Source: Variovorax sp. dw_308 (GTDB lineage Bacteria; Pseudomonadota; Gammaproteobacteria; Burkholderiales; Burkholderiaceae_C). From it: a stretch of DNA of 37,824 nt. Below, in pieces: positions 8,206 through 16,291 of this stretch (the first letter of the stretch is position 1; each line of letters opens with the position of its first letter). The stretch covers positions 1-37,824 of the forward strand of contig NZ_JAATOM010000039.1 in assembly GCF_019207085.1 (NCBI RefSeq), in the 5' to 3' direction. A program made the translations under genes and the position numbers. Below the pieces are notes generated by a model, which saw only the letters and a list, made by a program, of their open reading frames with translations, was not told the DNA's origin and did no database searches.

Positions 8206-8241
8206 GACCGTGTCAATTTGTCGAAAAAATACGATTACCCC
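8206..8241 (-). repeat. Tn3-type terminal inverted repeat (interior to the left)
   Basis: Read on the minus strand from 8241 it starts GGGGTAATCG and ends GACACGGTC. It matches 22266-22301 read in the same direction at 30 of 36 positions, with an unbroken 15-base match at the inner end. The GGGG tip and the length fit Tn3-family ends. The bases outside (AAAAT here, TCATT at the other copy) do not form a matching 5-bp target duplication. Confidence 0.75.
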
Positions 8242-8246
8242 AAAAT
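8218..8246 (+). promoter_or_regulatory. Possible outward promoter across the Tn3 end
   Basis: A -35-like TTGTCG at 8218-8223 inside the terminal repeat is 17 bases from a -10-like CAAAAT at 8241-8246 at the junction. Each box matches the sigma-70 consensus at 4 of 6 positions. Transcription would run toward the protease gene at 8342. This is inferred from motif matching only. Confidence 0.3.
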
Positions 8247-8265
8247 ACGCTGTAATAAAGCGTTT

Positions 8266-8289
8266 GGCATCCCCAAGACTATGGATGCC
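8266..8289 (+). promoter_or_regulatory. Hairpin or operator-like inverted repeat upstream of the protease gene
   Basis: GGCATCC at 8266-8272 and GGATGCC at 8283-8289 form a perfect 7-bp inverted repeat with a 10-base loop. It lies 53 bases before the protease start, so it could be a 5'-leader hairpin or a regulator site. There is no T-tract, so it is not a typical terminator. Confidence 0.4.
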
Positions 8290-8341
8290 TGCATTGGGTC
8301 CCCACGCCTAGACTGCAGCAGCACTCCCGAGGAGGGACAAG

Positions 8342-9283
8342 ATGTCAGCAAAAGCGCTTTGTATCTTGGTGGCCGCCGAACTCCTGAACTTGGCCGCAGG
8401 GGCTACCGAGCCTCCTCATCCTCCCACGATGGGGGCGCAATTTTCGCTGGAACAGCTCAAGTCCCTCGGCGGCCAGCTTCAAAACGGGAAGTTGAGCGCC
8501 TTCTCCAAGCCCCCCGCGTCTCGCGCCATCGCCCTGGCGGAGAAGTCAGCCTCCATTCAGATTGACCCAAGAATTATCGGCGGCGATTTCACGACCATTG
8601 ACAAGAACCCGTGGCAGGTGGCTCTGGTGGTCGGCTTCGCACCGGAACCCATCCGCCAGGAGTTTTGCGGTGGAAGCATCGTCGCCCCCAACTGGATAGT
8701 GACCGCTGCGCACTGCGTGGACAATTCAACGACCCCTGACAGGGTCGATGTAATTGCCGGTACTTCGTTCTATAAGTACAAGGGCGAGCGCATCAAAGTG
8801 GCGAAAGTCTTGGTCCACAAGGATTGGAACCCGGCCACCATGGCCAACGACATTGCCCTCCTGAAGCTCTGGGTGCCGACGACGCTCGGACAGCCGATTG
8901 CACTTCCAGCCAGCGAAGCCGGGATTCCGCCGGGGTCCAACATAGAAGTGTCCGGATGGGGGGCCGCTCTGGAAGGGGGCACGCCTTCGGAAGTGTTGAT
9001 GGCTGCGCAAATTCCTATGGTGGACAACGGCTCTTGCAACGCGCCGGATGCCTATGACGGGCGCATCACAAATTCAATGTTCTGCGCCGGACTGCGAGGC
9101 GGCGGACTGGACTCGTGCCAAGGCGACAGTGGCGGCCCGGCGTCCTTGATGCTGGACGGAATACCCACCCTCGTGGGTATCGTGAGTTGGGGCGAAGGCT
9201 GCGCGCGGCAGTTGAAGTTCGGAGTCTATACCCGCGTTTCTGTCTTCAAGCCGTGGGTTGATTCGACAATCGCCGGAAATTGA
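8342..9283 (+). CDS. Secreted trypsin-like serine protease (S1A), zymogen form
   Basis: 313 residues behind a strong GAGGAGGG site. Residues 1-20 are a signal peptide and 21-77 a propeptide. The activation site is R77 before IIGG, so cleavage would create the new N-terminus that switches on chymotrypsin-fold proteases. The triad is H124 (TAAHC), D170 (NDIALL) and S263 (GDSGGP). D257, six residues before the serine, predicts trypsin-like Arg/Lys specificity. Cysteines are paired as in secreted S1A enzymes. Animal-like trypsins are sporadic in bacteria and usually act outside the cell. It leads a tight gene set with a c-type haem protein. Fold and activity are secure; the substrate is unknown. 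Confidence 0.95.
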   Translation: MSAKALCILVAAELLNLAAGATEPPHPPTMGAQFSLEQLKSLGGQLQNGKLSAFSKPPASRAIALAEKSASIQIDPRIIGGDFTTIDKNPWQVALVVGFAPEPIRQEFCGGSIVAPNWIVTAAHCVDNSTTPDRVDVIAGTSFYKYKGERIKVAKVLVHKDWNPATMANDIALLKLWVPTTLGQPIALPASEAGIPPGSNIEVSGWGAALEGGTPSEVLMAAQIPMVDNGSCNAPDAYDGRITNSMFCAGLRGGGLDSCQGDSGGPASLMLDGIPTLVGIVSWGEGCARQLKFGVYTRVSVFKPWVDSTIAGN

Positions 9284-9293
9284 AGTGCCAGCC

Positions 9294-9566
9294 ATGCCCA
9301 GCACCTCTTTCGCACAAGATGTCAGCAAGCTATTCAATGTTGGGCAAGTCAACTGCATGACTGCAATCGGCGTGCACCTTGACAGCTACAGCTATATGGC
9401 TGACCCCTCAGCCGACAACATCTACGCGGACCACGCCAATGCGCGCCACGTGTACGCGCGCCTCACGGGAGACGAAACCCCCAGAATGCCTAAAGGGGGG
9501 CCGTTTTGGACGCCAGCCATGCTGGCGATTTTTTACGATTGGATGCAAGGAGGATTTCAGCCGTGA
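9294..9566 (+). CDS. Small conserved protein between protease and haem protein
   Basis: 90 residues from ATG 9294, eleven bases after the protease stop. It has a KLFNVGQVNCMTAIGVHL segment, a run of Asp/Asn/His/Tyr residues, and a C-terminal GGPFWTPAMLAIFYDWMQGG. This layout resembles a class of short proteins in which MP-x-GGP-W precedes an amphipathic helix ending in W-x-x-GG. There is no signal peptide and no CxxCH. Its TGA overlaps the GTG start of the next gene (GTGA), so the two are translationally coupled. It may assist maturation of the haem protein, but that is inference. Confidence 0.7.
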   Translation: MPSTSFAQDVSKLFNVGQVNCMTAIGVHLDSYSYMADPSADNIYADHANARHVYARLTGDETPRMPKGGPFWTPAMLAIFYDWMQGGFQP

Positions 9567-10786
9567 AGAACCTTGTCACCATAGTTGCCTTGGCTGCTTC
9601 AGTGCTGGACCCTCACGCAATGGCGCAACCCATGACCGAGCCTGGCGGCAATGCAGCGGCCACGGAACTGGCGCTGAAGACCCCCGACGAATACGCGTGG
9701 CGGCTATTTCTTTACATAAACTTGCCTGCCAAACCGGGAGTGGCTGGGGTTCCTGACGACACAAAGCATCTTGGTGACCCGAGCGATTCGGTCGTGTGGG
9801 AAAGTTGGGCCATGTCGTCAGGAAAAGACCTGAGTGAAACCTATCCGCCAAACGGGGCCAAACCCGTCGAATGGGATAAATTGAATAGAAGTGGGCCAAG
9901 GCGTCTGTTGCTTGAACCCAATCTCAAGAGAGAGGCCTTCCTGGAAAGGTTCAGGAGCATCCTGCCCTCCGCTGCTGAACGATTCTTCCCGCCAGCCCCC
10001 CTCGAACAGGAGGTCCATGCTAACAGGACGACTTACGAATTCATTCGTGAGAACGGGATGTACAGCCTGGGAGGCTTGGAGGCCCTCTTACAAACGGCAC
10101 GTCAGACGAACAACCGTCAACTCATTTCGTTCAAAGCTGGCTCGAAGGAAATTAAGGCGATGTGGAAGCAGATTGACCCCAGTCTGAAATCGCGCTATCT
10201 CTGGCGCGAGACCACGAACGTTGATAACAGCAAGGTGGTCTGGGGACTAGTTTCGCTTCACATTATCACTAAGGACCTCCCGGACTGGTTCTGGGCGGAC
10301 TTCGGGCACATTGACTGTGAGACTAGGCAAAATGCCTGCAACATAGACGGCCAAGAGCCCGCTTTGACTTTGCCCGTGGACAGTACAACGCGCGGACCGG
10401 GAGCGACAGCCGGGAAGGATGGCGTACGCAAAGAGACTGAGGGCACGGTCTTCAAGAATTACATACTGCGAGGAACCCAGACTGACTTCACAACAGCGCA
10501 GGGAGAGCCAACAATTCTCTCTAATCCTGTCATCGAAAACGGGTTTCAGACTTCTTCGTGCATGAGCTGCCATGCTCGGGCAGGCATTGGGCCGCGTCTG
10601 ATTGGACTCGACGGAAAGCCGTTTGCCGGCCGAAATATCCTCAATCCGGGCGACCCCACGCTGGGGCCAATGAATCCTGCCTTGCTCGGAGCGGGCGATG
10701 GCGCTGCAGGCAATCCTCCGAACAGAACAATCCTGTACCTGCAAACGGACTTCGTCTGGTCCGCTCCATTTAGAGCGACCAGATGA
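9563..10786 (+). CDS. Exported single-haem c-type protein
   Basis: 407 residues from GTG 9563, chosen because AAGGAGGA lies 9-16 bases upstream and because a signal peptide (MKNLVTIVALAASV, cleavage near AMA) follows at once. A haem c site CMSCH is at residues 333-337, near the C-terminus. The rest is a large unassigned domain with DEYAWRLFLYINLPA near the N-terminus. I recall uncharacterised bacterial proteins with this WRLF-N-P start and late CxxCH. Covalent haem attachment implies a periplasmic or exported location and a possible redox role. It is coupled to the 90-aa gene and follows the trypsin-like protease. Confidence 0.8.
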   Translation: MKNLVTIVALAASVLDPHAMAQPMTEPGGNAAATELALKTPDEYAWRLFLYINLPAKPGVAGVPDDTKHLGDPSDSVVWESWAMSSGKDLSETYPPNGAKPVEWDKLNRSGPRRLLLEPNLKREAFLERFRSILPSAAERFFPPAPLEQEVHANRTTYEFIRENGMYSLGGLEALLQTARQTNNRQLISFKAGSKEIKAMWKQIDPSLKSRYLWRETTNVDNSKVVWGLVSLHIITKDLPDWFWADFGHIDCETRQNACNIDGQEPALTLPVDSTTRGPGATAGKDGVRKETEGTVFKNYILRGTQTDFTTAQGEPTILSNPVIENGFQTSSCMSCHARAGIGPRLIGLDGKPFAGRNILNPGDPTLGPMNPALLGAGDGAAGNPPNRTILYLQTDFVWSAPFRATR

Positions 10787-10866
10787 GCCATCGGTCGCAG
10801 GCATCTGCTGGCGACCCAAATTGCGTAAACACTGCAAGCTATCGCAAACCGGAGGGGAGAACCTTT

Positions 10867-12285
10867 ATGGCATCCGCAAATATTCCCGTTCCGTCTCCTG
10901 CTGACATCAAGGCTGGTATTTTTCCTCACGGAGTGGTCGCCTTACCGATATTGCCTAGAACGTGGCGTGCAAGCGTGCTCCTGACTCCGCACGGCCGCGG
11001 TTCGGACCCTAGCCCGCCCTACGCCGACGAACTCATCGCCGCCGAAGTGACGTATGAGGCCGTGACAGCAGTAAAGGGCCGGATGCGCTTGCGCATGTAT
11101 CTCCTTGAAACGCTTGCCTACTATGATGTTTTCTTCGTCACCGATGACGGCCGCACTCAGTGGTGGTGGCTCACGTCTGAGCCCTCGGACGCGGTTTCCA
11201 TTCCTTCTGCTGCCTACGGGCCGTTCGGTACCCCGGTGCAGGTCCCAGCTTCGACCTATCTTGCTGACAGGGGGTTCACCCACGTCGGAAGCTGGAATGT
11301 CTTGAGTCGCCTCCGCAATGCGTTTGCGGCAAAGGCCACGGCCACGGCCAAGGGTGGTACCTGGTTCTGGTTCGACGCCGCCGACGGCACGCCCACGAGA
11401 ATCATGAACGTCGTTTCGAATGACTTCCTGGTACCGGTGCTCGGCATGGTCTACTTCGCTGACTTTTGCAACTTTGCCGCTGATGCTTCAATCGACTTGA
11501 GAGGCATCGAAGCCACTTGCGGGGGGGCGATGGCAGCGTCCAATCCGGGGCCGTTCGTCGAAGCCGCAGACCTTTTTGTCGCGTTCAAGGCTTGTCCGCC
11601 AGCGGCCACGAAGGCCTGCGTGTTCTCCCAGGTTCAGCATCTCATCCCCGGCATTGCTCCGGGCAACACAGCCGGAACTACCCCGCCCCAATGGACCAAC
11701 GTTGTCAGCAGCCAGTGCTACATGATTGCGCAAGAGCTCGCGCCGCTGTATTGCGAGCTGTGGTACGACTGGACCATCGGGGTACAGGTCACGGTGTTCG
11801 TCGCTCAGGACGATGCAGGCGACTACACGGTGCGGTTTGACGAAATCCTGCCCAAGGGCCGTCCTGGGCCCACCGTCGTGTACGCGTGGAACGGCGACGC
11901 GTGGGCGCCCGCGTGCTTCGAGGCGCCTGACCCGAGACATGGTTCCGTGCCGATGCCTGTTCCAGATTTTGTTGCCGCCGGCGGGGGGAGGTGCCGGGCC
12001 GTCATCGAGGGCAATCCTCACTTTGGCGACATATCGGTCTGGTCTGTCGAGATGGGGGATGCAGCGAGTGCCGCAGACTTTTGGTATTGGTTTGACCCTC
12101 AGCAACGCGGAGTTTTGTTTTCGCTGTCACCTGCTAGCTCGCTCACGCTTATTGACTATCAGACATTCGTCCAGACCAAGCCCTTTGAGTCGGGGTATTT
12201 GACCGACCGGTCAAACGAAGTTCCAGCGTGCCAAGCCCAGCAACAATCGATTGCGCGGGCGAGGCCGAAGTTTCGGATGAAGTGA
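10867..12285 (+). CDS. Hypothetical 472-aa Trp-rich protein
   Basis: Started at ATG 10867 behind GGAGGGGAGA; a longer frame from 10783 overlaps the previous gene and lacks such a site. The protein is rich in Trp, Tyr and Phe and has no signal peptide. Two similar segments, GTWFWFDAADGTPTRIMNV (mid-protein) and ADFWYWFDPQQRGVLFSL (C-terminal), suggest a repeated beta-rich module. Several cysteines cluster in the middle (AFKACPPAATKACVF). No family is recognised. It is the last gene of the protease/haem protein set, 80 bp after the haem gene, so it may be the effector or substrate of that set. Confidence 0.75.
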   Translation: MASANIPVPSPADIKAGIFPHGVVALPILPRTWRASVLLTPHGRGSDPSPPYADELIAAEVTYEAVTAVKGRMRLRMYLLETLAYYDVFFVTDDGRTQWWWLTSEPSDAVSIPSAAYGPFGTPVQVPASTYLADRGFTHVGSWNVLSRLRNAFAAKATATAKGGTWFWFDAADGTPTRIMNVVSNDFLVPVLGMVYFADFCNFAADASIDLRGIEATCGGAMAASNPGPFVEAADLFVAFKACPPAATKACVFSQVQHLIPGIAPGNTAGTTPPQWTNVVSSQCYMIAQELAPLYCELWYDWTIGVQVTVFVAQDDAGDYTVRFDEILPKGRPGPTVVYAWNGDAWAPACFEAPDPRHGSVPMPVPDFVAAGGGRCRAVIEGNPHFGDISVWSVEMGDAASAADFWYWFDPQQRGVLFSLSPASSLTLIDYQTFVQTKPFESGYLTDRSNEVPACQAQQQSIARARPKFRMK

Positions 12286-12369
12286 GCGCCATCGTGTGAA
12301 CGCTGGTCAGGAACCGCCACTATGTGATGGCGAGGACGCGGTTTTGCCCGGAGCGAGAACTGCGTACCT

Positions 12370-12945
12370 GCGACGTGCCGAAGGGGACAATCCCCTCCGG
12401 TGAAGGAGCAGCTCGTGGTGGAGTCGGTTGGTCGCATGTTTTTGTGTGCCCGGTGTCGCGAACGCACCTGCTCTGTAGCCGTTGTGACCGTGGCCAGATT
12501 TACTGCGCCAGTCTTGCTCCCGCGCGCACGAGTTGAAGCTCAGCAGGCCGCTGGCCATCGGTATCAGTCCAGCGGTATCGGGCGAGTCAACCACGTCGAG
12601 CGAACGCGAAGGTGGCGCTTGCGACAGAAGGAGCGCCGTGGGCCTGGCGCCCAGGATGCAGGCTATGTGACGCATCAGGGTTCGCAAGAAGGGCCGACCG
12701 CTGAGCCCGTCCTGCCAAGCGGTCTTTTGGGCCGGTGTCGAGCCTTTGGCCGCGACTGAGGCAGCACAAAAGCATTGGTTCTGCCCTCAATGTGCTGCCG
12801 CGCTGCACCCGTGGGTACGGCTGGGATTCGTCAATCGGCGCCGCGCCAAGGGAAGCCGGCGCTCGGCCCGGGCTCGCCCCTCAAAGGGCGCGACAGACGC
12901 AAGCACCGCCTCTGCGCGCTCGCTCCTCCCATCGAAGTCGTAAAA
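12370..12945 (+). pseudogene. Decayed zinc-ribbon protein gene
   Basis: Pieces of one protein are spread over at least two frames. FLCARCRE sits in one frame, then LLCSRCDRGQIYCAS in another, then RYQSSGIGRVNHVERTRRWR, a VTHQGSQEG stretch, and finally HWFCPQCAA followed by a basic tail. I recall an intact family in Burkholderiales with Cys-x2-Cys pairs followed by RYQ-R-GR-H-RR-RRW and a VTHQGS motif, usually near mobile elements. At least two frameshifts separate the pieces, so no functional product is expected. The last part overlaps the truncated recombinase tail on the other strand. Confidence 0.5.
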
Positions 12946-12963
12946 CCGCGTGCTCATCAGCGA

Positions 12964-13379
12964 ATAGATGCGGTCGTTGAAGTGCGCCGGGTCGTACACA
13001 CCATCTTCGTCGCTGATGATCGTGCGCGACATGGCGGCCAACTCGAGCAGGCGTTGCCAGTCGGCGTTGTTGCGCGCGAGCCGCGAGACCTCCAGGCCCA
13101 GCACGATGCCGGCATGGCCCATTGCCACCTCGGTGACCAGATGCTGGAAGCCGTCGCGGTCGCGGGCTTGGGCGCCCGAGAGGCCCAGATCGTTGTCGAT
13201 GACGTGCCCACGCTCCATTGGCCAGCCCATCGCGACCGCGCGATCGCGCAACGCGTACTGGCGTTTGGTACTCTCGGTGTTCTCGAACACTTGGCGCTGC
13301 GTGGACTGGCGCACGTAGACAAACGCATCGCGCCGCAGGTGGTCGGCGTTGATCTTCAAGGCGTAGTCAGTAGGCATAC
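12964..13379 (-). pseudogene. Serine recombinase, N-terminal catalytic domain only
   Basis: From ATG 13379 (MPTDYALK) the product shows VYVRQST with the presumed catalytic serine, VIDNDLGLSG, and a GLEVSRLARNNADW helix. It then reaches DGVYDPAHFNDR. This is the resolvase-type catalytic domain of the large serine recombinase family. Homology ends near 12966; the zinc-binding and DNA-binding C-terminal domains, normally several hundred residues, are missing. The start overlaps the end of the 88-codon gene upstream. It belongs with the helix-turn-helix gene and DUF5372 as a known mobile module, and it is probably inactive. Confidence 0.75.
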
Positions 13380-13627
13380 TCATCCTTCGACTGCGTGAGC
13401 AGCAACATGTTGGCGAGCAGGCGCACGAGTTGCGGGTCGTGCGCCACCGGGATCGGCGGCACATCAGGAATCGCCGTCGACGAGATCGAAGGCGGCGGTG
13501 GTGCACTGAGCAGCACCACCAGACCGCGCCACATGCCGTGGAAGACGATGGCGCCCAGTCCAGCGGGCCGAGCCTGGCCCTGAAGCACTTGGCCGCGCAA
13601 TGTCTCGTAGGCTTGGTACGCGTTCAT
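13367..13627 (-). CDS. Small protein of the HTH/serine recombinase module
   Basis: 86 residues from ATG 13627 with AAGG upstream. It opens MNAYQAYETLRGQVLQGQ, has a proline-rich middle, and ends HDPQLVRLLANMLLLTQSK. The terminal helix plus its place between the helix-turn-helix gene and the recombinase match a recurring three-gene mobile module. The reading frame is open further upstream, through the end of the helix-turn-helix gene, to an A8 run on the coding strand. The two products could therefore be joined by slippage. Function is unknown. Confidence 0.55.
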   Translation of the reverse strand: MNAYQAYETLRGQVLQGQARPAGLGAIVFHGMWRGLVVLLSAPPPPSISSTAIPDVPPIPVAHDPQLVRLLANMLLLTQSKDEYAY

Positions 13628-14114
13628 GGGCAACCTTGAACGATCGATGCCGGGCCGATGCTTCAGCGTTTTTTTTCCGCGCGATAGCGCGCTCGATGCT
13701 TCGCGGGTGCACCGATATGCCCAGTTGCTTGTGCACCAACTGCGCCAGAGTGCGCGCCTGTATGGGGCTGCTGCCGAGGTGGTGCTCGTTGATGACGGTC
13801 ATCACCTCGGGCGTGAGCTTGTGAGCCGACTTCGGTCGACGGGGCTGGGGCAGTAGCCCGCTGATCCCCTCGCGCGCGAAGGAGGCCTCGGCCAGGTAGA
13901 AGGTCGGCCGGGACAGGCCGAACAGGCTGGCCGCCTCGGCCTTGGTGACGCCGTCCTGGCGCGCATGACGAAGCATCTCGTACTTGACCTGCACGAGGTC
14001 GTTGGCGTCGAAGAAGCCGGCGCTGTCGAACCACGCCGCGTGTACCCGCTGCGGCTGCGGGTTCAGCGCGCCGAGCTCGCGCAGTCGATCGGTCTTGGTC
14101 GGGTGCTTGGGCAT
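13464..14114 (-). CDS. Helix-turn-helix protein of the recombinase module
   Basis: From ATG 14114 (MPKHPTKTDRLRELG) the protein has a helix-turn-helix segment, GVTKAEAASLFGLSRPTFYL. It continues EGISGLLPQPRRPKSAHKL and a winged-type second domain (QLGISVHPRSIERAIARKK). This is the DNA-binding layout of IS630/recombinase-associated regulators. After the eight-A run (13669-13676 in plus coordinates) the zero frame continues with atypical Ser/Arg/Gly-rich sequence, so the true C-terminus may lie near the run. It is co-directional with the small gene and the recombinase, and probably binds the element ends or promoter. Confidence 0.65.
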   Translation of the reverse strand: MPKHPTKTDRLRELGALNPQPQRVHAAWFDSAGFFDANDLVQVKYEMLRHARQDGVTKAEAASLFGLSRPTFYLAEASFAREGISGLLPQPRRPKSAHKLTPEVMTVINEHHLGSSPIQARTLAQLVHKQLGISVHPRSIERAIARKKNAEASARHRSFKVAHERVPSLRDIARPSASGPGSARWTGRHRLPRHVARSGGAAQCTTAAFDLVDGDS

Positions 14115-14272
14115 GGTGATGTGTGCGATTTGAGTGTAAGTCACTATGCGCCGCATATATTGGCTTGTCCAGCCGTGGTCGCTGAGTCAAATTGGACATC
14201 CACATAGCTATCGACCGTCAGACAGCGAAACAGAAATAAGGCCTATTGCAGGATATTGCGGCGTATAGAGGT

Positions 14273-14589
14273 TTACTTCTGCGGCGTATTGTTCTTTACG
14301 CCCTTGCGCCGTTGCAGTGCACTGCGGACCTCATCGACGAGCGCCCTTAGGCGAGCGAGATCGTCCACGCGCAGCCACGATAGACCGGCGGCAGCACGGG
14401 CGAATGCGTCGGGCTCGTCGACGCTGGTCCACGATGCAAGCAACGAGCGCAGCTGCCCATCCTCATCGAAAAACGTCACGCGGTCCTCACCCCAGTTCGG
14501 CTTGCGCGTGGTGAGCACGAAGCGCTTGCCCCGCCAAGGGTGGAATGCGTGTGTGACCTCGAACTCAATGGGCGCGCCAGCGTTCGCAT
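14273..14589 (-). pseudogene. DUF5372-family protein, 5'-truncated
   Basis: The minus-strand frame gives HAFHPWRGKRFVLTTRKPNW, then GEDRVTFFDEDGQLRSL and a helical tail ending RRKGVKNNTPQK. This matches the DUF5372 pattern, a short protein often found with helix-turn-helix/serine recombinase modules. The frame is open up to about 14589, where it meets the truncated istA fragment without a start codon. Its 5' end was therefore probably removed by the IS21-related rearrangement. Translation from the internal GTG at 14518 would miss the conserved HPW segment. Confidence 0.6.
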
Positions 14590-14592
14590 GAC

Positions 14593-15390
14593 ATGCATTT
14601 GCTGACCTTTGATAAGGCCAAGGTCGAATCGGCCGTGCAGGTGGTGGAGCGCTGGATCCTCATGCGACTTCGCCACCAGCGCCTCGCTACCGTCGACGAC
14701 GTGAACGAGGCGATCGAGCCATTGCTCGAGAGGCTCAACAGAAAGGCGTTCCAGAAACTGCCTGGCAGCCGGGCGAGTGCCTTCGCCGATGTGGACGCGA
14801 CGGCGTTGCAGGCGCTGCCACTGCAGCCCTGGCAATGGGCTGCCTTCAAGAACGTGCGGGTGCACATCGACCATCACGTGGAGATCGAAGGCCACCGATA
14901 CAGTGTGCCGCAGAACCTGGTGGGGCTGCTGCTGGAGGCGCGCATCACGACGAACGCGGTCGAACTGCTGCATCGCGGCCAGCGCGTCGCCTCTCATCAG
15001 CGAAGTGCGCACAAGGGCGGCTTCACGACGGTTGTCGCTCACTTGCCAGCGGCGCACCGCGCCCACCTTCAATGGACGCCTGAGCGCCTGGTGCATTGGG
15101 GAGAGAGCATCGGCGTGGCCACCGGCCGGCTGGTGGCTCGGCTCATCGAGGCGCAGAGCCATCCCGAGCATGGCTACCGCGCGTGCCTCGGATTGCTGTC
15201 GCTCGCGCGGCGCTACGGCCGCGAGCGGCTGGAGGCAGCCAGCGTGATCGCCCTGAAGCTCGGCACGGCGAAGTACGCCCATGTGAAGGCCATCCTGGTC
15301 AACGAGCGAGACAAGGTTGCCGCGAGCACGGCGCCGAACTGGACCAGTCCTCCCCATGAGCATGTGCGCGGCCCAGGCTACTACCAATGA
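14593..15390 (+). pseudogene. istA: 3' fragment of IS21-family istA (element 1)
   Basis: The frame opens LLTFDKAKVESAVQVVERW, which corresponds to the end of the DDE domain including the catalytic Glu (KVE). It continues through the beta-rich C-terminal domain with HRYSVPQNLVG and HRGQRVASHQRS. The helix-turn-helix and both catalytic Asp residues are missing, so this is about the C-terminal half only. An istB gene follows at 15432 as usual. The break at about 14590 coincides with the truncated DUF5372 gene. Confidence 0.85.
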
Positions 15391-15431
15391 CGCCGGCTGT
15401 GCTCCCTGAACACCCGAACAAGGAATACCCA

Positions 15432-16169
15432 ATGATGATGAATACGACCCTCGACCAACTGCGAAGCCTCAAGCTGCTGGGCATGGCGGCAGGACTGCAG
15501 GACCAGCTCACGAGCGCTGGCATGACGACCATGAGCTTCGAGGAGCGCACGGCCTTGCTGGTCGAGCGCGAAGTGCACTGGCGCGGCGACAAGCGACGCG
15601 AACGGCTCTTGAAGGAGGCTCGCCTGAAGTATCCGCAAGCGGCCATCGAAGACATGGATGCTCGCGCCGGTCGCGGCGTTGATCGCAAGGCCGTGATGAG
15701 CTTGGCGCTGGGCGACTGGATCGATTCCGGCCACAGCGTGTTGATCACAGGCCCGACCGGTGCAGGCAAGTCGTGGCTTGCATGCGCGCTTGCGCAGTAC
15801 GCTTGCCGGCGCGGTCGTTCCGCTTACTACCAGCGCATGCCGCGGCTCGGCGAGGAACTGCGCATCCGCCACGGCAACGGGACCTTCGGCAAATGGCTGA
15901 TCCAACTGGCCAAGACCGACGTGCTGCTGCTCGACGACTGGGGCATGGCGGCGCTGGATGTTCAAGCCAGGTCCGACCTGCTGGAGATCATTGACGACCG
16001 GGCGGCCAGCAAGGCCACGATCATCACAAGCCAATTGCCCATCGAGCACTGGCATGCCTGGGTCGGCGACGCCACCATCGCCGACGCGATCCTCGATCGC
16101 CTGATGCAGCAGAACCACCGACTCACCCTCACGGGCGAGTCATTGCGGCAGACCGCGAAAACACCCTAA
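15432..16169 (+). CDS. istB: IS21-family helper ATPase IstB (element 1)
   Basis: 245 residues from ATG 15432 with AAGGA upstream. Walker A is GPTGAGKS and Walker B is LLLDDWG. The N-terminal helices (TLDQLRSLKLLGMAAGLQ) and the sensor segment ATIITSQLP are typical. IstB assembles on target DNA with ATP and delivers it to the IstA transposase. The gene is full length and intact, but its IstA is truncated, so the element cannot move by itself. It could act only with a closely related IstA supplied elsewhere. Confidence 0.9.
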   Translation: MMMNTTLDQLRSLKLLGMAAGLQDQLTSAGMTTMSFEERTALLVEREVHWRGDKRRERLLKEARLKYPQAAIEDMDARAGRGVDRKAVMSLALGDWIDSGHSVLITGPTGAGKSWLACALAQYACRRGRSAYYQRMPRLGEELRIRHGNGTFGKWLIQLAKTDVLLLDDWGMAALDVQARSDLLEIIDDRAASKATIITSQLPIEHWHAWVGDATIADAILDRLMQQNHRLTLTGESLRQTAKTP

Positions 16170-16291
16170 AAGGAGAAGAACAAAGACCCATCGTGACCGC
16201 CCCTTCTACAATCTGACGCGCAACTCAACACGCATGACGACCGGTCACGATCAAGCGGAATCGTCGGTCACGTTCGCCGGAATACGCAACT
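16170..16291 (+). mobile_element. Right-end remnant of IS21 element 1
   Basis: After istB come repeated motifs resembling IS21 right-end repeats, such as ACCGGTCACGATC and CGGTCACGTTCGCCGG. They run to about 16291, where sequence coding for the next istA starts abruptly. The outer tip of the element appears to be lost at this junction. Confidence 0.5.

Noticed and set aside
13663..14205. A 180-codon frame overlapping the helix-turn-helix gene
   Set aside because: It is Arg/Gln/Pro-rich and lacks the helix-turn-helix residues. Only its last codons (RAEKKR) matter, as a possible slippage product.
14476..15432. A 318-codon minus-strand frame over the istA fragment
   Set aside because: It is antisense to clear IS21 coding sequence and has no recognisable domain.
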